NCBI RefSeq assembly: GCF_001651855.1 | Contig: NZ_LNQC01000050.1 | Location: forward strand, 23,203 to 87,202 | DNA length: 64,000 nt | Reading direction: 5' to 3' | From: Sinorhizobium americanum | GTDB taxonomy: Bacteria > Pseudomonadota > Alphaproteobacteria > Rhizobiales > Rhizobiaceae | Part shown: positions 63,291 to 64,000 of the stretch, one piece after another | Position numbering within the stretch: the first letter of the stretch is position 1 | How the letters are laid out: each line of letters starts with the position of its first letter | Notes under the pieces: generated by a model | The model's input: the letters and a program-made list of their open reading frames with translations, nothing else | What the model was told of the DNA's origin: nothing | The model's database searches: none | Position numbers and translations under genes: made by a program

Positions 63291-64000
63291 TTAGACGATC
63301 AGCCGGGCCGCTCGTCCATTCTTTCGTTCCGCATTGTTGTAGTAGCTCGCCGCCTGGGTCACCGATTTGTGCAGCGACTGCTGCATCGCTTCCGGAAGCG
63401 GAATGCCGCGGTTCGCGGCCTCGGTCAGATAGCCGGATCTTAAGCCGTGCGCCGAAAACAGCGCCGGGTCGAGGCCGGCCTGTTTGCAACGGGTTTTGAG
63501 GATCAGGTTGACCGACTGCGGCGTCAGCGCCCGCCGGTCGACGTTGGCCCACTGATCGATGCGCCGAAATATCGGCCCTTCCTTGATCCCGGCTTCCGTC
63601 AGCCATCGCTTCAGTGCGGTCACCGGACGCCCGATCAAGAGAACGTGTTCGTTGTCGTCGCTTGTCGTGGTCTTGGTGCGGCCGAGATGGATCGACAGGC
63701 AGGGCAGGGGAGGGGAGTTTGGGTCGTTCGGATCGGCGCGCACCGGCTCCTCGTCGACGAGGTCCTCGACACGCAAGGCCGCCACTTCCGATCGGCGACG
63801 GCCGCCGGAGGCAAAGGCGGTGAGGAGCAAAGCCCGGTCGCGCCGATCGACCAAGCGTTCGCCGGCGCAGACAGCCAGCAACCTAGCGAGCACGTCGCCG
63901 GTCACCGCCTTTTTGCTCTTGCGCTGTCGCGGACGGTTGCTCGCCTTCACCGCGAGCCCCAGAGCGCTCTTCAGCGACGGTGCGCCGAAAGCGCCGCTAA
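63291..64000 (-). CDS. Tyrosine recombinase/phage-type integrase, N-terminus beyond window
   Basis: The reading frame runs past base 64000 (minus strand), so only the C-terminal catalytic domain and part of the N-terminus are in the window. The stop is at 63291-63293. Catalytic residues are in place: first Arg in ASGGRRRSEVAALRVED, lysine in LGRTKTTTS, HxxR in SAHGLRSGYLTEAA, His/Trp position in SLHKSVTQAASYY and the nucleophilic tyrosine in YYNNAERK. ParB/RepC neighbourhood and size suit a plasmid or integrative-element integrase. Confidence 0.8.
   Translation of the reverse strand, partial: SGAFGAPSLKSALGLAVKASNRPRQRKSKKAVTGDVLARLLAVCAGERLVDRRDRALLLTAFASGGRRRSEVAALRVEDLVDEEPVRADPNDPNSPPLPCLSIHLGRTKTTTSDDNEHVLLIGRPVTALKRWLTEAGIKEGPIFRRIDQWANVDRRALTPQSVNLILKTRCKQAGLDPALFSAHGLRSGYLTEAANRGIPLPEAMQQSLHKSVTQAASYYNNAERKNGRAARLIV

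Overview
The window looks like part of a large repABC-type plasmid (or secondary replicon) of a Rhizobiales bacterium, most likely Sinorhizobium/Ensifer or Rhizobium. The grounds are a complete repA-repB-repC module with an antisense RNA gene and four parS-type palindromes (57950-62113), a second repC-type initiator with its own candidate antisense RNA (52771-54205), rhizobial small-protein families (DUF2934, DUF982, DUF736), an ArdC-type antirestriction protein and high GC. No tRNA, rRNA, CRISPR array, conjugation gene or core housekeeping gene was seen, so this is accessory DNA.

Layout. 1-2260: small rhizobial proteins, one of them frameshifted, plus intergenic repeats. 2264-8392: an Rrf2 regulator that appears to share a 17-bp operator with a SnoaL-like gene pair, then a LysR regulator divergent from an exported aldo/keto reductase and two short-chain dehydrogenases, the first broken exactly at the catalytic lysine codon. 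8750-8943: a decayed ParE/RelE toxin. 9047-16606 (minus strand): one operon of a peptide-type ABC importer, a luciferase-like monooxygenase and two carboxymuconolactone-decarboxylase-type proteins. 17256-17810: a secreted protein, followed by an intact IS1182-family element (18064-19597). 19614-20988: an acetyltransferase and a methyltransferase. 21114-29359 (minus strand): LysR, a branched-chain-amino-acid-type ABC importer, a shikimate/quinate-dehydrogenase-like protein and a two-domain 3-dehydroshikimate dehydratase, best read as uptake of quinate/shikimate-type acids and conversion to protocatechuate. 29360-30850: scrap DNA with diverged repeats and a rearranged IS66 remnant. 30850-32875: an alpha/beta hydrolase divergent from a LysR gene. 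33230-34345: an IS110-family transposase.

35484-51498 is the most unusual part. Three paralogous NMT1/NrtA-like periplasmic binding proteins, all with twin-arginine signals and the same five cysteines, sit without any ABC permease or ATPase. Two of them head a tightly overlapped operon with a SCO-type thiol/copper protein, a membrane histidine kinase with two GAF domains, a CheY-like receiver and a receiver-adenylate cyclase. Next to it, two giant SAM-cyclase-AAA-TPR proteins are transcribed away from each other. This reads as a binding-protein-triggered signalling system with a cyclic-nucleotide output.

51499-64000 is plasmid biology: a broken parB-like gene, the second repC with a secreted nuclease, DUF736, a VbhA-type antitoxin whose Fic toxin has decayed through several frameshifts, ArdC, the parS array, repABC, an AbiEii-type toxin-antitoxin pair and a tyrosine recombinase cut by the window edge. 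Functional statements rest on family recognition from the translated sequence. No database search was possible.
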